A stretch of DNA of 64,000 nucleotides, taken from NCBI RefSeq assembly GCF_947489715.1, contig NZ_CANLER010000010.1, forward strand, positions 62,001-126,000, in the 5' to 3' direction. Source of the DNA: an uncultured Roseovarius sp. (lineage in GTDB: Bacteria; Pseudomonadota; Alphaproteobacteria; Rhodobacterales; Rhodobacteraceae). Shown here piece by piece: positions 16,971 through 25,555 of the stretch; the stretch's first letter is position 1, and each line of letters begins with the position of its first letter. The position numbers and the translations under genes are program-made. The notes beneath the pieces are model-generated. The model worked only from the letters and a program-made list of their open reading frames with translations. It made no database searches and was not told the DNA's origin.

Positions 16971-16990
16971 GTTACAAGGTTCATGTTACG
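16971..16990. promoter_or_regulatory. Candidate arm-type integrase site, right end
   Basis: GTTACAAGGTTC at 16971-16982 is followed by ATGTTAC. It lies 97 bp inside the right attachment repeat and just upstream of the integrase start, and matches the left-end copies at 2130-2152. Confidence 0.4.
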
Positions 16991-17078
16991 TTCTAACACC
17001 AGTCAAACCCAACCACAGATTGCGCAAGCACCTGATTTAGTTGAATATAACTGACTTGATGTCTTTGAAAACTAAGCG

Positions 17079-17130
17079 TTTCAGTGGTGAGCCGTGCAGG
17101 ATTCGAACCTGCGACCCACTGATTAAAAGT
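17079..17130. repeat. Right attachment repeat within tRNA-Lys
   Basis: Identical over 52 bp to 2019-2070. It covers tRNA-Lys positions 31-76 plus 6 bp beyond the CCA end. Confidence 0.93.
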
Positions 17131-17160
17131 CAGTTGCTCTACCAACTGAGCTAACGGCCC
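17085..17160 (-). tRNA. tRNA-Lys(TTT)
   Basis: The 76-nt minus-strand sequence starts GGGCCGTTAGCTCAGTTGG and ends with an encoded CCA. The anticodon loop CTTTTAA between ACTGA and TCAGT gives anticodon TTT. All four stems pair. It is intact despite serving as the integration site, because the element restores the 3' part. Confidence 0.97.
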
Positions 17161-17268
17161 ACTAGGCGGCCTATCTAGAAAGACGCGACCCGGGGGTCAA
17201 GCCCGAAAATCCATGTAAATCAAATGCAGTGCTGGATTCATCAATTCGGCGGGTTTATACGCGCCGAT

Positions 17269-18102
17269 ATGAGCGCCCAAGACGATATCACGTTGCCCTT
17301 TATGAAAATGCACGGGCTTGGAAACGACTTTGTCGTGCTGGATGCGCGCGTAAGCCCGATCGTGGTAACCTCGGCGCTGGCTGTAGCAGTCGGTGACAGG
17401 CGATTTGGAGTGGGGTTTGATCAACTGGCGGTGATCACACAGGGTACTGCGGACGCGCATCTGACTTTTTACAACTCGGATGGCAGCGTATCAGGTGCCT
17501 GTGGGAACGCGACGCGCTGCATCGCGCGGTTTTTGATGAATGAAACCGGGTGTGATGGTTTGCACCTGACCACTGCGCGTGGCGATATTTTTGTGCGCGA
17601 TGCTGGTCGTGGCCTGACATCCGTAAATATGGGTCAGCCGCAGCTTGAGTGGTCGGACATACCGCTAGCTGATGCGATGGAGACATTGGAATTGCCCATC
17701 GAGGGTGGTCCGACAGCGACTGGCATGGGCAATCCGCACTGCACGTTTTTTGTGGATAATGCAGAAACCGTCGATCTGGAGCGATTTGGGCCGCAATATG
17801 AACATCATACGCTCTATCCCGAACGCACGAATGTTCAGGTTGCCAGCATCATTGGCCCCGACCATATTCGCATGCGCGTTTGGGAGCGGGGGGTTGGGGT
17901 CACGCTGGCGTCGGGCTCATCCTCCTGTGCTACAGCCGTTGCGGCCGCACGTCGGGGGCTGACCGGGCGGAGTGTTCGGATCGACCTTGACGGCGGAAGT
18001 CTCGATGTTGACTGGCGGGACGAAGGTGTCTGGATGACTGGCCCCACAATGCATGTTTGCGATGGTGTTTTGACGGCTGAGTTCCTGAGTTCTGTGAGAT
18101 GA
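17269..18102 (+). CDS. dapF: Diaminopimelate epimerase
   Basis: This 277-residue enzyme interconverts LL- and meso-diaminopimelate for lysine and peptidoglycan synthesis in the cytoplasm. It shows the N-terminal [17 protein letters not shown], the first catalytic cysteine in [10 protein letters not shown], the [10 protein letters not shown] motif and the second catalytic cysteine in [12 protein letters not shown] prefer ATG 17269 (MSAQDD); an in-frame ATG at 17224 adds 15 residues unlike the family. Its stop overlaps the mtaB start (ATGA), so the two form an operon. Confidence 0.96.
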   Translation: MSAQDDITLPFMKMHGLGNDFVVLDARVSPIVVTSALAVAVGDRRFGVGFDQLAVITQGTADAHLTFYNSDGSVSGACGNATRCIARFLMNETGCDGLHLTTARGDIFVRDAGRGLTSVNMGQPQLEWSDIPLADAMETLELPIEGGPTATGMGNPHCTFFVDNAETVDLERFGPQYEHHTLYPERTNVQVASIIGPDHIRMRVWERGVGVTLASGSSSCATAVAAARRGLTGRSVRIDLDGGSLDVDWRDEGVWMTGPTMHVCDGVLTAEFLSSVR

Positions 18103-19355
18103 CCCAACCCACGACCTTCACCACACTTGGATGTCGCCTGAACGCCTACGAGACTGAGGCGATGAAGGAGCTGTCGGCGGCGGCTGGGCTGGACAATGCG
18201 ATCGTGGTAAATACCTGTGCGGTCACTTCTGAAGCGGTGCGTAAAGCGCGGCAGGAAATTCGCAAGCTGCGCCGCGACAATCCGGATGCCCGTCTGATCG
18301 TGACAGGCTGTGCGGCGCAGACCGAACCTGAAACTTTCGTGGCAATGGCCGAAGTTGACGTTGTGATCGGCAACACTGAAAAGATGCAGCCTAACACCTG
18401 GAAGGGCTTGGCCGCTGATTTCATTGGGAAAACTGAGGCGGTTCAGGTGGATGACATCATGTCCGTTACGGAAACTGCGGGACATCTGATTGATGGTTTC
18501 GGTACGCGGTCGCGGGCCTACGTTCAGGTGCAGAACGGTTGCGATCATCGCTGTACGTTCTGCATCATCCCCTATGGGCGCGGCAACTCTCGATCGGTGC
18601 CGGCTGGTGTTGTGGTTGATCAGATCAAACGCCTTGTGGACCGTGGTTATAACGAGGTCGTTCTGACCGGTGTCGACCTGACCAGTTGGGGCGCGGGCTT
18701 GCCTGCTGAGCCAAAATTGGGCGATCTGGTGATGCGGATCCTGAAACTGGTTCCCGATTTACCGCGCCTGCGTATCTCGTCGATTGATTCGATTGAGGTG
18801 GATGAGAACCTGATGCAGGCGATCGCTTCGGAGCCCCGGCTAATGCCGCATCTGCACCTTAGTTTGCAACACGGGGATGATCTGATCCTCAAGCGAATGA
18901 AGCGGCGGCATCTACGGGATGATGCAATCCGGTTTGCCGAAGAGGCACGGAAGCTGCGGCCTGAAATGACTTTTGGCGCGGATATCATTGCAGGCTTTCC
19001 GACCGAGACAGAGGCGCATTTCGAAAATTCGCTACGCCTGGTTGAGGAGTGCGATCTGACCTGGCTGCATGTGTTCCCCTATTCCCCCAGACCCGGTACG
19101 CCAGCGGCGCGGATGCCACAGGTAAATGGACGTGCAATCAAGGAGCGCGCGGCCCGATTGCGGTCAGTTGGAGAGCGGCAGGTTGTGCGACATCTTGAGG
19201 GGCAGGTCGGTCATAAGCATAAGATATTGATGGAAAATCCCCGGATGGGACGGACCGAGCAATTCACCGAGGTGGATTTCACGTCTGATCAGGTTGAGGG
19301 TCAGATCGTAGCCGCCACGATCCGTGAGCATAACGGGCAGCGGTTGGTGGCCTGA
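18099..19355 (+). CDS. mtaB: tRNA t6A37 methylthiotransferase MtaB
   Basis: This 418-residue radical-SAM enzyme converts t6A to ms2t6A at position 37 of ANN-decoding tRNAs. The N-terminal domain supplies three cluster cysteines (TLGCRLN, VNTCAVT, VTGCAAQ). The radical-SAM CxxxCxxC is CDHRCTFC in residues about 149-156, and the C-terminal TRAM-like region ends the protein. dapF-mtaB is a common alphaproteobacterial order. Start overlaps dapF by 4 bp. Confidence 0.95.
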   Translation: MTQPTTFTTLGCRLNAYETEAMKELSAAAGLDNAIVVNTCAVTSEAVRKARQEIRKLRRDNPDARLIVTGCAAQTEPETFVAMAEVDVVIGNTEKMQPNTWKGLAADFIGKTEAVQVDDIMSVTETAGHLIDGFGTRSRAYVQVQNGCDHRCTFCIIPYGRGNSRSVPAGVVVDQIKRLVDRGYNEVVLTGVDLTSWGAGLPAEPKLGDLVMRILKLVPDLPRLRISSIDSIEVDENLMQAIASEPRLMPHLHLSLQHGDDLILKRMKRRHLRDDAIRFAEEARKLRPEMTFGADIIAGFPTETEAHFENSLRLVEECDLTWLHVFPYSPRPGTPAARMPQVNGRAIKERAARLRSVGERQVVRHLEGQVGHKHKILMENPRMGRTEQFTEVDFTSDQVEGQIVAATIREHNGQRLVA

Positions 19356-19359
19356 AACG

Positions 19360-19989
19360 ATGGCCCTGCCGATCCTGTGGTCCTTTCGCCGATGCCCCTA
19401 CGCGATGCGGGCACGATTGGCGATCGCGTCGGCGGGGGCACGGGTTGAGTTGCGGGAGGTGGTGTTGCGCGACAAGACGGAGGCTTTTCTGGGCACCTCA
19501 CTCAGTGCGACGGTGCCGTGCCTTGATACCGGCTCCGGGGTGTTCGACGAAAGCCTTGATGTCATGATAGCGATGTTGCGCGCGAATGACCCGGAGGGCT
19601 GGTTAGAGAAGGAAGATCAATCACTTAGCCTGATAGAAGAAAACGACGGATGGTTTAAGACAGCGCTGGATCGCTATAAATATGCCTCGCGTCATGTTGA
19701 TGTGGACAGCGAGGATGAACGGCGCAAGGCGGGCCTGTTTCTATACCATCTGAACCAGAGATTGGCGCATCGGGATTGGCTGTGCGGGACTGCCCCGGCC
19801 CTTGCTGATATGGCAATTTTGCCCTTTGTCCGGCAATTCGCGCATGTCGATCTGGTGTGGTTCAACGCGCAGCCCTGGCCACATGTGATCCGCTGGCTGG
19901 AGGTGTTCAAAACGTCGGACCGTTTTGCCGCGATCATGAAAAAATACCCGCAATGGAAGCCGGGCGACGCGCCCATTCTGTTCCCCTGA
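19360..19989 (+). CDS. Glutathione S-transferase family protein
   Basis: The 209-residue product has a thioredoxin-like N-terminal domain with a CPYAMRARLA redox-type motif near residue 12, the SATVPCLDT cis-Pro region, and an all-helical C-terminal domain with the ALADMAILPFVRQFA motif. The CPxA-type cysteine suggests glutathione-dependent thiol transfer rather than classical detoxification. It starts 5 bp after mtaB. Substrate not predictable. Confidence 0.88.
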   Translation: MALPILWSFRRCPYAMRARLAIASAGARVELREVVLRDKTEAFLGTSLSATVPCLDTGSGVFDESLDVMIAMLRANDPEGWLEKEDQSLSLIEENDGWFKTALDRYKYASRHVDVDSEDERRKAGLFLYHLNQRLAHRDWLCGTAPALADMAILPFVRQFAHVDLVWFNAQPWPHVIRWLEVFKTSDRFAAIMKKYPQWKPGDAPILFP

Positions 19990-20018
19990 AGCATCGGCAA
20001 AGAGGGCTGAAAACCCAT

Positions 20019-20069
20019 GTCGGTATAACGTCGGTATTTTGTCGGTATTACGTCGGTAAAAAAACCGAC
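20019..20069. repeat. Four 11-bp tandem repeats with terminal hairpin
   Basis: GTCGGTA begins at 20019, 20030, 20041 and 20052, an exact 11-bp period. The last copy forms GTCGGT-AAAAAA-ACCGAC with an inverted copy ending at 20069. The array lies about 90 bp before the PaiB-like gene. Repeats spaced one helical turn apart suggest cooperative binding of a regulator on one DNA face. Confidence 0.65.
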
Positions 20070-20150
20070 GTTGCAAAATGCCGGTAAGGGCGACTTGCAA
20101 ACATCGCTTCAATCTCCATGATGCGCCAATCCATCAAGAAGGCCCGCAAG

Positions 20151-20777
20151 ATGCACCCCAATCCCGCCTTTCGAAAAGAGACCCGCGCGCAGCATATTAC
20201 CTTTGCGCGTGAGCAGGGTTTCGGGATGTTGGCGGTCGCGTCGTCCGGTGCGCCCCTGATCAGCCATATTCCGTTCCTTCTGTCCGAGGATGGCACGCTG
20301 GCCGAATTTCATCTGGTGAGGTCGAATCCGATTGTGCGGGCGCTGGCGTCACCGCTTGCGGCGCGTCTGGCGGTGCAGGGCGGGCATTCCTATGTGTCGC
20401 CAGACTGGTACGATGTCGACGATCAGGTGCCGACATGGAATTACATGGCCGCGCATCTGGTGGGCGAGGTCGAGAAACGCCCGGCGGAGGAGTTGCGCGA
20501 CCTGCTTGACCGTCAATCGGCTGTCTATGAAACGCGCCTGATGCCCAAGGCCCCCTGGACCACGGGCAAGATGACGCCAGACGTTCTGGAAAAAATGATG
20601 CGGCAGATCGTGCCCTGTCGGATGCGAGTGGATCAGATCGACGGCACATGGAAGCTGAGCCAGAACAAGCCCGACGCCGTGCGCCTTAATGCAGCGAATC
20701 ACATGGACGCTTATGGGTTCGGCAATGAAGTCCGGGTGCTGGCCGCGTTGATGCGCGGTGTCGCGCCCGGCGATTGA
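20151..20777 (+). CDS. PaiB-type FMN-binding protein
   Basis: The 208-residue product belongs to the PaiB/FMN-binding split-barrel family: MHPNPAFRKE at the start, LISHIPFLLSEDG, then QVPTWNYMAAHLVGEV and KMMRQIVPCRMRVDQI near the end. Some members repress transcription; others are simple flavin-binding proteins. I chose ATG 20151 because family members begin with the HPNPAFR motif and GAAGG precedes it; an ATG at 20118 is possible. The 11-bp repeat array upstream may be its control region. Confidence 0.85.
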   Translation: MHPNPAFRKETRAQHITFAREQGFGMLAVASSGAPLISHIPFLLSEDGTLAEFHLVRSNPIVRALASPLAARLAVQGGHSYVSPDWYDVDDQVPTWNYMAAHLVGEVEKRPAEELRDLLDRQSAVYETRLMPKAPWTTGKMTPDVLEKMMRQIVPCRMRVDQIDGTWKLSQNKPDAVRLNAANHMDAYGFGNEVRVLAALMRGVAPGD

Positions 20778-20843
20778 CGACCGCTATCGCCAACCGGTCG
20801 CGAAGGGCCTATCGTAACCGAGCCAAACTCAGGAGCATGCGCC

Positions 20844-21446
20844 ATGAAACTCGTATCCGCCGATGCCTCGCCCTTTGCCCGAAAAATCCGTGTTTTGCTG
20901 CATGAGGCCGATCTGACGGCTGACGTCTCGGTATTGTCTGCCGCGACCACCCCGCTGAATACCGATCCGACCGTGGCGGCCGCCAATCCGATGGGCAAGA
21001 TCCCGACACTGATTCGCGATGATGGCCCGGCGATTTATGACAGCCGGGTGATCAGCCGTTTTCTGAATGATCACGCCGATGCGGGCCTCTACCCCGACAG
21101 CCGGTTGTGGGAAACCTTGACGCTTGAGGCAACAGCAGACGGGATCATGGATGCTGCCGTGCTGATGACCTATGAAAAACGCCTGCGCCCGCCCGAGCAC
21201 CAATCCGAGGATTGGCTGGAGGCGCAGTGGAAGAAGGTGGCGGGCGCGGTCGGCGTGCTGGAGAACCGCTGGATGAGCCATCTGACAGGCCCGTTTGACA
21301 TGAGCCATATCGCGGTGGGCTGCGCGCTGGCCTATCTGGATTTTCGTCACGGCGACCGGAACTGGCGCAAGGGCAATGACGCATTGGATGATTGGTTTGC
21401 CGTCTTCGCCGAGCGTGACAGCATGAAAGCCACCGTGCCCGCGTAG
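20844..21446 (+). CDS. Glutathione S-transferase
   Basis: The 200-residue product starts MKLVSADASPFARKIRVLL, with the Ser-Pro-Phe-x-Arg-Lys signature of many bacterial GSTs, followed by NPMGKIPTLI (cis-Pro) and DSRVISRFL (glutathione gamma-glutamyl site). The C-terminal helical domain ends with the N-capping GPFDMSHIAVGCALAYLDF. It stands alone with an AGGAGC ribosome-binding site and a strong terminator just downstream. Substrate unknown. Confidence 0.92.
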   Translation: MKLVSADASPFARKIRVLLHEADLTADVSVLSAATTPLNTDPTVAAANPMGKIPTLIRDDGPAIYDSRVISRFLNDHADAGLYPDSRLWETLTLEATADGIMDAAVLMTYEKRLRPPEHQSEDWLEAQWKKVAGAVGVLENRWMSHLTGPFDMSHIAVGCALAYLDFRHGDRNWRKGNDALDDWFAVFAERDSMKATVPA

Positions 21447-21464
21447 AGACCCCGCGCAAAGAAA

Positions 21465-21495
21465 AATCCGAAAGCCGGGTGTTGGCTTTCGGATT
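21465..21495. terminator. Bidirectional intrinsic terminator
   Basis: A perfect 12-bp stem (AATCCGAAAGCC, 7-nt loop, GGCTTTCGGATT) lies between convergent genes. It is followed by CTATCTTTCTTT on the plus strand and TTTCTTTG on the minus strand. Confidence 0.88.
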
Positions 21496-21530
21496 CTATC
21501 TTTCTTTGACCTGACGGTCTGAAATTTGGG

Positions 21531-22217
21531 TCAGAAGCTGTAGCTGACGCCGAAATTCACCGCATGGGTCAGGATTTCCGTGTTGATTTTACCGGGCAGT
21601 TGGCCGGGGACAAGCGGATCCGCGTCAATCGTGATGTCATTGTCGGACCAAGTGAACTGATATTCGCTGAACAATGCCCAGCGTTCGTTCAGATCATATT
21701 TGATGCCGGCAATCCCACGCAGGGCGGGGCCGGTGGTTTCATAGCCAAAGGTGCGGTTTGACGCGCCAAGCACGGTGACGTCCACATGCGGGATCGCGAC
21801 ACCGGCACCCGCACCCACATAGGGTGTGAAGCTTTTGTTGGCAAAAATACCGGGCCAGCGTTTCATGATATTGGCGGTGATGATGTTGTGACCGTCCGAC
21901 AGTTCAAAGCTGCTGGCGCCGATGGCGGCCAGATCTGCTGCCGAGGCATATGCCTTGGTGTGCGTGCCTTCGATCCCGAAACCCAGGTTGCTTTGGGTCC
22001 ACCACATCGCCCGGCCACCGTAGTAATACGGGTTCTCAAGCGGTTTTCCTTCCCAATCGAAGCTGCGGCTGACGGGAACACCGCCGGGGAACGTGCCCGA
22101 TCCGGTGCTTTCCTGAACGCTTTGGACGCCCAGATAAAGGCTAAGTTCCATTTCGGCGGCGACAGGCGTGGCGGCGAACGCAATGGCGACCGAAGCCCAT
22201 TTCAGCTGTTTCATCAT
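21531..22217 (-). CDS. Outer-membrane beta-barrel protein
   Basis: The 228-residue product has a signal peptide (cleavage near PVAAE, residue 21-22), alternating aromatic strands (YYYGGRAMWW, FTPYVGAGAGVAI, RGIAGIKYDL, WALFSEYQFTWS) and a C-terminal Phe (VSYSF), the export signature of small porin-like barrels. The domain resembles opacity/OmpA-like barrels of alphaproteobacteria. Function unknown. The second Met (22214) is an equally good start. Confidence 0.82.
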   Translation of the reverse strand: MMKQLKWASVAIAFAATPVAAEMELSLYLGVQSVQESTGSGTFPGGVPVSRSFDWEGKPLENPYYYGGRAMWWTQSNLGFGIEGTHTKAYASAADLAAIGASSFELSDGHNIITANIMKRWPGIFANKSFTPYVGAGAGVAIPHVDVTVLGASNRTFGYETTGPALRGIAGIKYDLNERWALFSEYQFTWSDNDITIDADPLVPGQLPGKINTEILTHAVNFGVSYSF

Positions 22218-22436
22218 GTCGGGAGACCCTTCGGATTAAAAGTCGGATTCCGGGTCTGCTTACACCCGAAAAACGCCCCGCTCAAGCGCGACACAAGCGC
22301 ACCCTGATCAATTCCGCGGCATTGTGCTCTGGACTGGCCCGAAAAGCACAGTTAAACATCGCGATGGAAAGGTTGCAGGATTCCCGCGACCCCAGATTGC
22401 ATGAGCCGCATTCGGCACCAGAATGGAGTATACCTC

Positions 22437-22997
22437 GTGTCCCACGCAGACGATCACGAAGGCACCCGCAGGGATTTCCTTTATTACGCTACCGCAGGCA
22501 CTGGCGCTGTCGCCACCGCCGCCGCTGTTTGGCCGCTGGTCGATCAGATGAACCCCTCCGCTGACGTACAGGCGCTCAGCTCGATCCGCGTTGATGTCGC
22601 GGATGTGGCACCGGGGACACAGCTGACGGTGAAATGGCTGGGCAAGCCGGTCTTTATTCGCCGCCGGACCCCGGAAGAGATCGAAGAGGCGCGCGCCGTG
22701 GATCTGGCTGATCTGCCGGATGGCGATGCCCGTAACGAAAATATCGACGAAGGGTCGCCGGCCACGGATGAGAACCGGTCGATGGACGAAACCGGTGAAT
22801 GGCTGGTTCAGATGGGTGTGTGCACCCACCTGGGCTGTGTTCCGCTGGGCGATGCCGGTGATTTCGGAGGCTGGTTCTGCCCCTGTCACGGATCGCATTA
22901 CGATACCTCTGGCCGTATCCGCAAAGGACCGGCACCCGAAAACCTGCCGGTGCCGGTAGCAGAATTCGTCGATGAAACGACGATCAAACTGGGATAA
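22437..22997 (+). CDS. petA: Ubiquinol-cytochrome c reductase Rieske iron-sulfur subunit
   Basis: This is the Rieske subunit of cytochrome bc1, which passes electrons from ubiquinol to cytochrome c1. The 186-residue form starts at GTG 22437 ([10 protein letters not shown]), eight bases after GGAG, a better start than ATG 22401. A twin-arginine motif (TRRDFLYYA) and one membrane anchor come first. The 2Fe-2S cluster ligands lie in CTHLGC (129-134) and CPCHGS (148-153). It is the first gene of petABC. Confidence 0.96.
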   Translation: MSHADDHEGTRRDFLYYATAGTGAVATAAAVWPLVDQMNPSADVQALSSIRVDVADVAPGTQLTVKWLGKPVFIRRRTPEEIEEARAVDLADLPDGDARNENIDEGSPATDENRSMDETGEWLVQMGVCTHLGCVPLGDAGDFGGWFCPCHGSHYDTSGRIRKGPAPENLPVPVAEFVDETTIKLG

Positions 22998-23009
22998 GGA
23001 AGCGCGCAT

Positions 23010-24332
23010 ATGTCCGGAATTCCGCACGATCATTACGAACCAAAGACCGGCGCTGAAAAGTGGCTTCACAGCCGCCTTCCTGTTGTTGGTCTGATGTATG
23101 ACACCATCATGATCCCCACGCCCAAGAACCTGAACTGGATGTGGATCTGGGGCATCGTCCTGACATTCTGTCTGGTGCTGCAAATCGTCACCGGTATCAT
23201 TCTGGTGATGCATTACACGCCGCATGTCGATCTGGCCTTTGCGTCGATCGAGCACATCATGCGCAACGTGAATGGTGGCCATTTTATCCGCTATCTGCAC
23301 ATGAATGGCGCGTCGCTGTTCTTCTTTGCGGTCTATCTGCACATCTTCCGCGGTCTTTATTACGGCTCCTACAAGGCCCCGCGTGAGATTACGTGGATCA
23401 TCGGCATGCTGATCTATCTTTGCATGATGGGAACCGCGTTCATGGGCTATGTTCTGCCCTGGGGGCAGATGTCGTTCTGGGGGGCTACGGTGATTACCGG
23501 CCTCTTTGGTGCGATCCCGTTCATCGGTGAAGGCATCCAGACCTGGCTGCTGGGCGGACCGGCGGTGGATAATGCCACGCTGAACCGCTTCTTCTCGCTT
23601 CATTACCTGCTGCCCTTCGTGATCGCCGCGCTGGTGGCGGTGCATATCTGGGCGTTCCACACCACGGGGAACAATAACCCCACCGGTGTCGATGTCCGTC
23701 GCGCATCGAAAGCCGAGGCCGAGAAAGACACCCTGCCATTCTGGCCCTATTTCGTGATCAAAGACCTGTTCGCGCTGGCCGTGATCATGGTGATCTTCTT
23801 CGCTGTTGTGGGCTTCATGCCGAACTACCTGGGCCACCCCGATAACTATATCGAGGCTAACGCCCTGGCCACGCCTGCGCATATCGTGCCGGAATGGTAC
23901 TTCCTGCCCTTCTACGCCATCCTGCGCGCCTTTACCGGCGAGGTCTGGGTTGTGCAGCTGGCAAGCTGGATCACCGGCGGCATCGTTGACGCCAAGTTCT
24001 TTGGCGTGTTGGCAATGTTCGGTGCGATCGCCGTCATGGCGCTGGTACCGTGGCTGGACACATCCAGTGTTCGTTCGGGCCGCTATCGCCCGATGTTCAA
24101 GTGGTGGTTCGCGCTGCTTTGCATCGACTTCGTCGTGCTGATGTGGCTGGGGGCCCGCCCCGCGGAAGAGCCTTATGCAACATACTCGCTGATCGCTTCG
24201 GCCTACTGGTTCGCCTACTTCCTGGTGATCCTGCCGCTTCTGGGCGTGATCGAAAAGCCGACGGCGCAACCTGAAACCATCGAAGATGATTTCAAGGCGC
24301 ATTACGGCAAAGCCGAAACACCGGCTGAATAA
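23010..24332 (+). CDS. petB: Cytochrome b of the bc1 complex
   Basis: This 440-residue integral membrane protein binds hemes bL and bH and forms the Qo and Qi sites. It has about eight membrane helices, paired histidines in [14 protein letters not shown] and the helix containing [17 protein letters not shown], and the Qo-site motif [15 protein letters not shown]. The length and C-terminal extension fit alphaproteobacterial cytochrome b. It begins 12 bp after petA and runs into petC 16 bp later. Confidence 0.97.
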   Translation: MSGIPHDHYEPKTGAEKWLHSRLPVVGLMYDTIMIPTPKNLNWMWIWGIVLTFCLVLQIVTGIILVMHYTPHVDLAFASIEHIMRNVNGGHFIRYLHMNGASLFFFAVYLHIFRGLYYGSYKAPREITWIIGMLIYLCMMGTAFMGYVLPWGQMSFWGATVITGLFGAIPFIGEGIQTWLLGGPAVDNATLNRFFSLHYLLPFVIAALVAVHIWAFHTTGNNNPTGVDVRRASKAEAEKDTLPFWPYFVIKDLFALAVIMVIFFAVVGFMPNYLGHPDNYIEANALATPAHIVPEWYFLPFYAILRAFTGEVWVVQLASWITGGIVDAKFFGVLAMFGAIAVMALVPWLDTSSVRSGRYRPMFKWWFALLCIDFVVLMWLGARPAEEPYATYSLIASAYWFAYFLVILPLLGVIEKPTAQPETIEDDFKAHYGKAETPAE

Positions 24333-24348
24333 GAGAGGACTGGGGACA

Positions 24349-25146
24349 ATGATGAAGAAACTCAGCATCGCCGCTGTAACCGCCCTGACCCTTTCGGCAG
24401 GGGGTGCGCTGGCCGCCGGGGCAGAGGGTCACGTGCATGACGTGGACTTCTCGTTCGAGGGGCCGTTTGGCAAGTTCGATCAGAACCAGCTGCAACGCGG
24501 GCTGCAAATCTACACCGAGGTCTGCTCGGCCTGTCACGGGCTGCGCTACGTGCCATTGCGCACCTTGTCGGACGAGGGTGGACCGCATCTGCCGGACGAC
24601 CAGATGCGCGCCTATGCCGAACAGAATTTCGAGGTGTTTGACCCCGAGCTGGACGATACCCGCCCGGCACGACCCACGGACCATTTTCCGATGTCGAACC
24701 TTGAGAACGCGCCCGACCTGAGCCTGATGGCGAAGGCAAGGGCCGGCTTTCACGGACCCGAAGGCACTGGCCTGAACCAGCTTTTCAAAGGTATGGGCGG
24801 CCCGGAATACATCGTCTCGCTTCTGACCGGCTATACCGGAGAAGAGAAGGAAGAGGCGGGTGTCACGTTATATGAAAACACTGCCTTCCCGGGGGGCTGG
24901 ATTTCGATGGCGCCGCCGCTGGTGGGTGAAGATGTCGAATTTGCCGATGGTCACAGCAACGAGCTGCACCACGAATCCGAAGATGTCGCAGCCTTCCTGA
25001 TGTGGACGGCAGAACCCAAGTTGATGGCGCGCAAACACGCGGGTCTGACCGGTGTTCTGTTCCTGACCCTGTTGTCTGTGCTACTGTATCTGACCAACAA
25101 GCGGATCTGGGCCCCGGTCAAGGGCAAAGGTCACAAGGCCGGCTAA
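24349..25146 (+). CDS. petC: Cytochrome c1 of the bc1 complex
   Basis: The 265-residue protein has a signal peptide (cleavage near ALAAG), one heme-c site CSACHG (C59, C62, H63), and a C-terminal membrane anchor ([20 protein letters not shown]). The heme's second axial ligand is probably the Met in GWISMAPP. It takes electrons from the Rieske protein and gives them to a periplasmic cytochrome c. ATG 24349 is preceded by GAGAGGACTGGGGAC. It ends the operon before a strong terminator. Confidence 0.96.
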   Translation: MMKKLSIAAVTALTLSAGGALAAGAEGHVHDVDFSFEGPFGKFDQNQLQRGLQIYTEVCSACHGLRYVPLRTLSDEGGPHLPDDQMRAYAEQNFEVFDPELDDTRPARPTDHFPMSNLENAPDLSLMAKARAGFHGPEGTGLNQLFKGMGGPEYIVSLLTGYTGEEKEEAGVTLYENTAFPGGWISMAPPLVGEDVEFADGHSNELHHESEDVAAFLMWTAEPKLMARKHAGLTGVLFLTLLSVLLYLTNKRIWAPVKGKGHKAG

Positions 25147-25167
25147 ATCAGGCCAGCGTAACCATTC

Positions 25168-25201
25168 AAAGCCCCGCCCTTTGGTTGGCGGGGCTTTTTT
25201 T
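25168..25201 (+). terminator. Intrinsic terminator of petABC
   Basis: AAAGCCCCGCC and GGCGGGGCTTT form a GC-rich stem with an 8-nt loop, directly followed by a run of T, 22 bp after the petC stop. Confidence 0.92.
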
Positions 25202-25309
25202 GTGGGGCTTTGCGCTGGTTGGCGCAATCCTGCGTTTTTCGTGGCAGCGTAAGGATTTCCTGACTTTCGGCGCATGGACGAGGCTGATACCCTGTAACAA
25301 CTTGCAATA

Positions 25310-25387
25310 CAGATCCCGTCGCATATGCGGGTTATCATATGCACCTCCCTGTTGGACTGACCCCGGCATCGTCCGGGGTCTTTTTTT
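25310..25387 (+). ncRNA. Candidate small RNA with anti-Shine-Dalgarno-like linker
   Basis: No coding gene on this strand explains the second terminator at 25359. Upstream of it is a hairpin GCATATG (25321-25327), an 8-nt loop, then CATATGC (25336-25342). A single-stranded linker ACCTCCCTGTTGGACT follows, then the terminator hairpin. ACCTCC mimics the anti-Shine-Dalgarno end of 16S rRNA. Alphaproteobacterial trans-acting sRNAs often expose CCUCC motifs. The 5' end is not determined. The rest of 25147-25555 shows no gene. Confidence 0.5.
25359..25387 (+). terminator. Strong intrinsic terminator without an upstream CDS
   Basis: GACCCCGG, a 6-nt loop, CCGGGGTC and seven T. It follows the candidate sRNA and is 150 bp beyond the petC terminator, so it ends a separate transcript. 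Confidence 0.85.
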
Positions 25388-25555
25388 ACCCGAAGGTGAG
25401 CCGCCAACGCGCAACGTTAGCCATGCCGTCCAAAATGGCCAGCGCGGCATCTTGCACGTGGGTCATTGCCGTCAATTCGGGGGAGTCGTCATGAGCGGGA
25501 ATTGGGGATCGGAGGCCAGTGAAAGACATTGCAGATCCACCTGCCATTCCGGCGC

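Larger units (their letters stand above)
2019..17130. mobile_element. tRNA-Lys-integrated element (phage satellite or reduced prophage)
   Basis: The element is bounded by a 52-bp perfect direct repeat (2019-2070 and 17079-17130), giving a 15,060-bp unit. The right copy lies inside an intact tRNA-Lys. It carries an integrase-like gene beside the tRNA, an HTH excisionase-like gene, an iteron array, a portal, terminase subunits, and a cargo region with DUF2971, restriction-modification and ADP-ribosyltransferase-like genes. No capsid, head protease, tail or lysis gene is visible, so it is not a complete prophage. The gene set suggests a satellite that redirects packaging of a helper phage, or a decayed prophage. 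The boundary call is firm; the satellite reading is inference. Confidence 0.9.

Noticed and set aside
20052..20069. GTCGGT-A6-ACCGAC hairpin as a terminator of the first GST gene
   Set aside because: The stem is only 6 bp and no T run follows; it is better explained as part of the 11-bp repeat array.
22308..24368. Very long minus-strand open frame (686 codons)
   Set aside because: It lies wholly antisense to petA and petB, whose products are certain. Its His/Gln/Arg-rich translation is typical of a shadow frame in GC-rich DNA.
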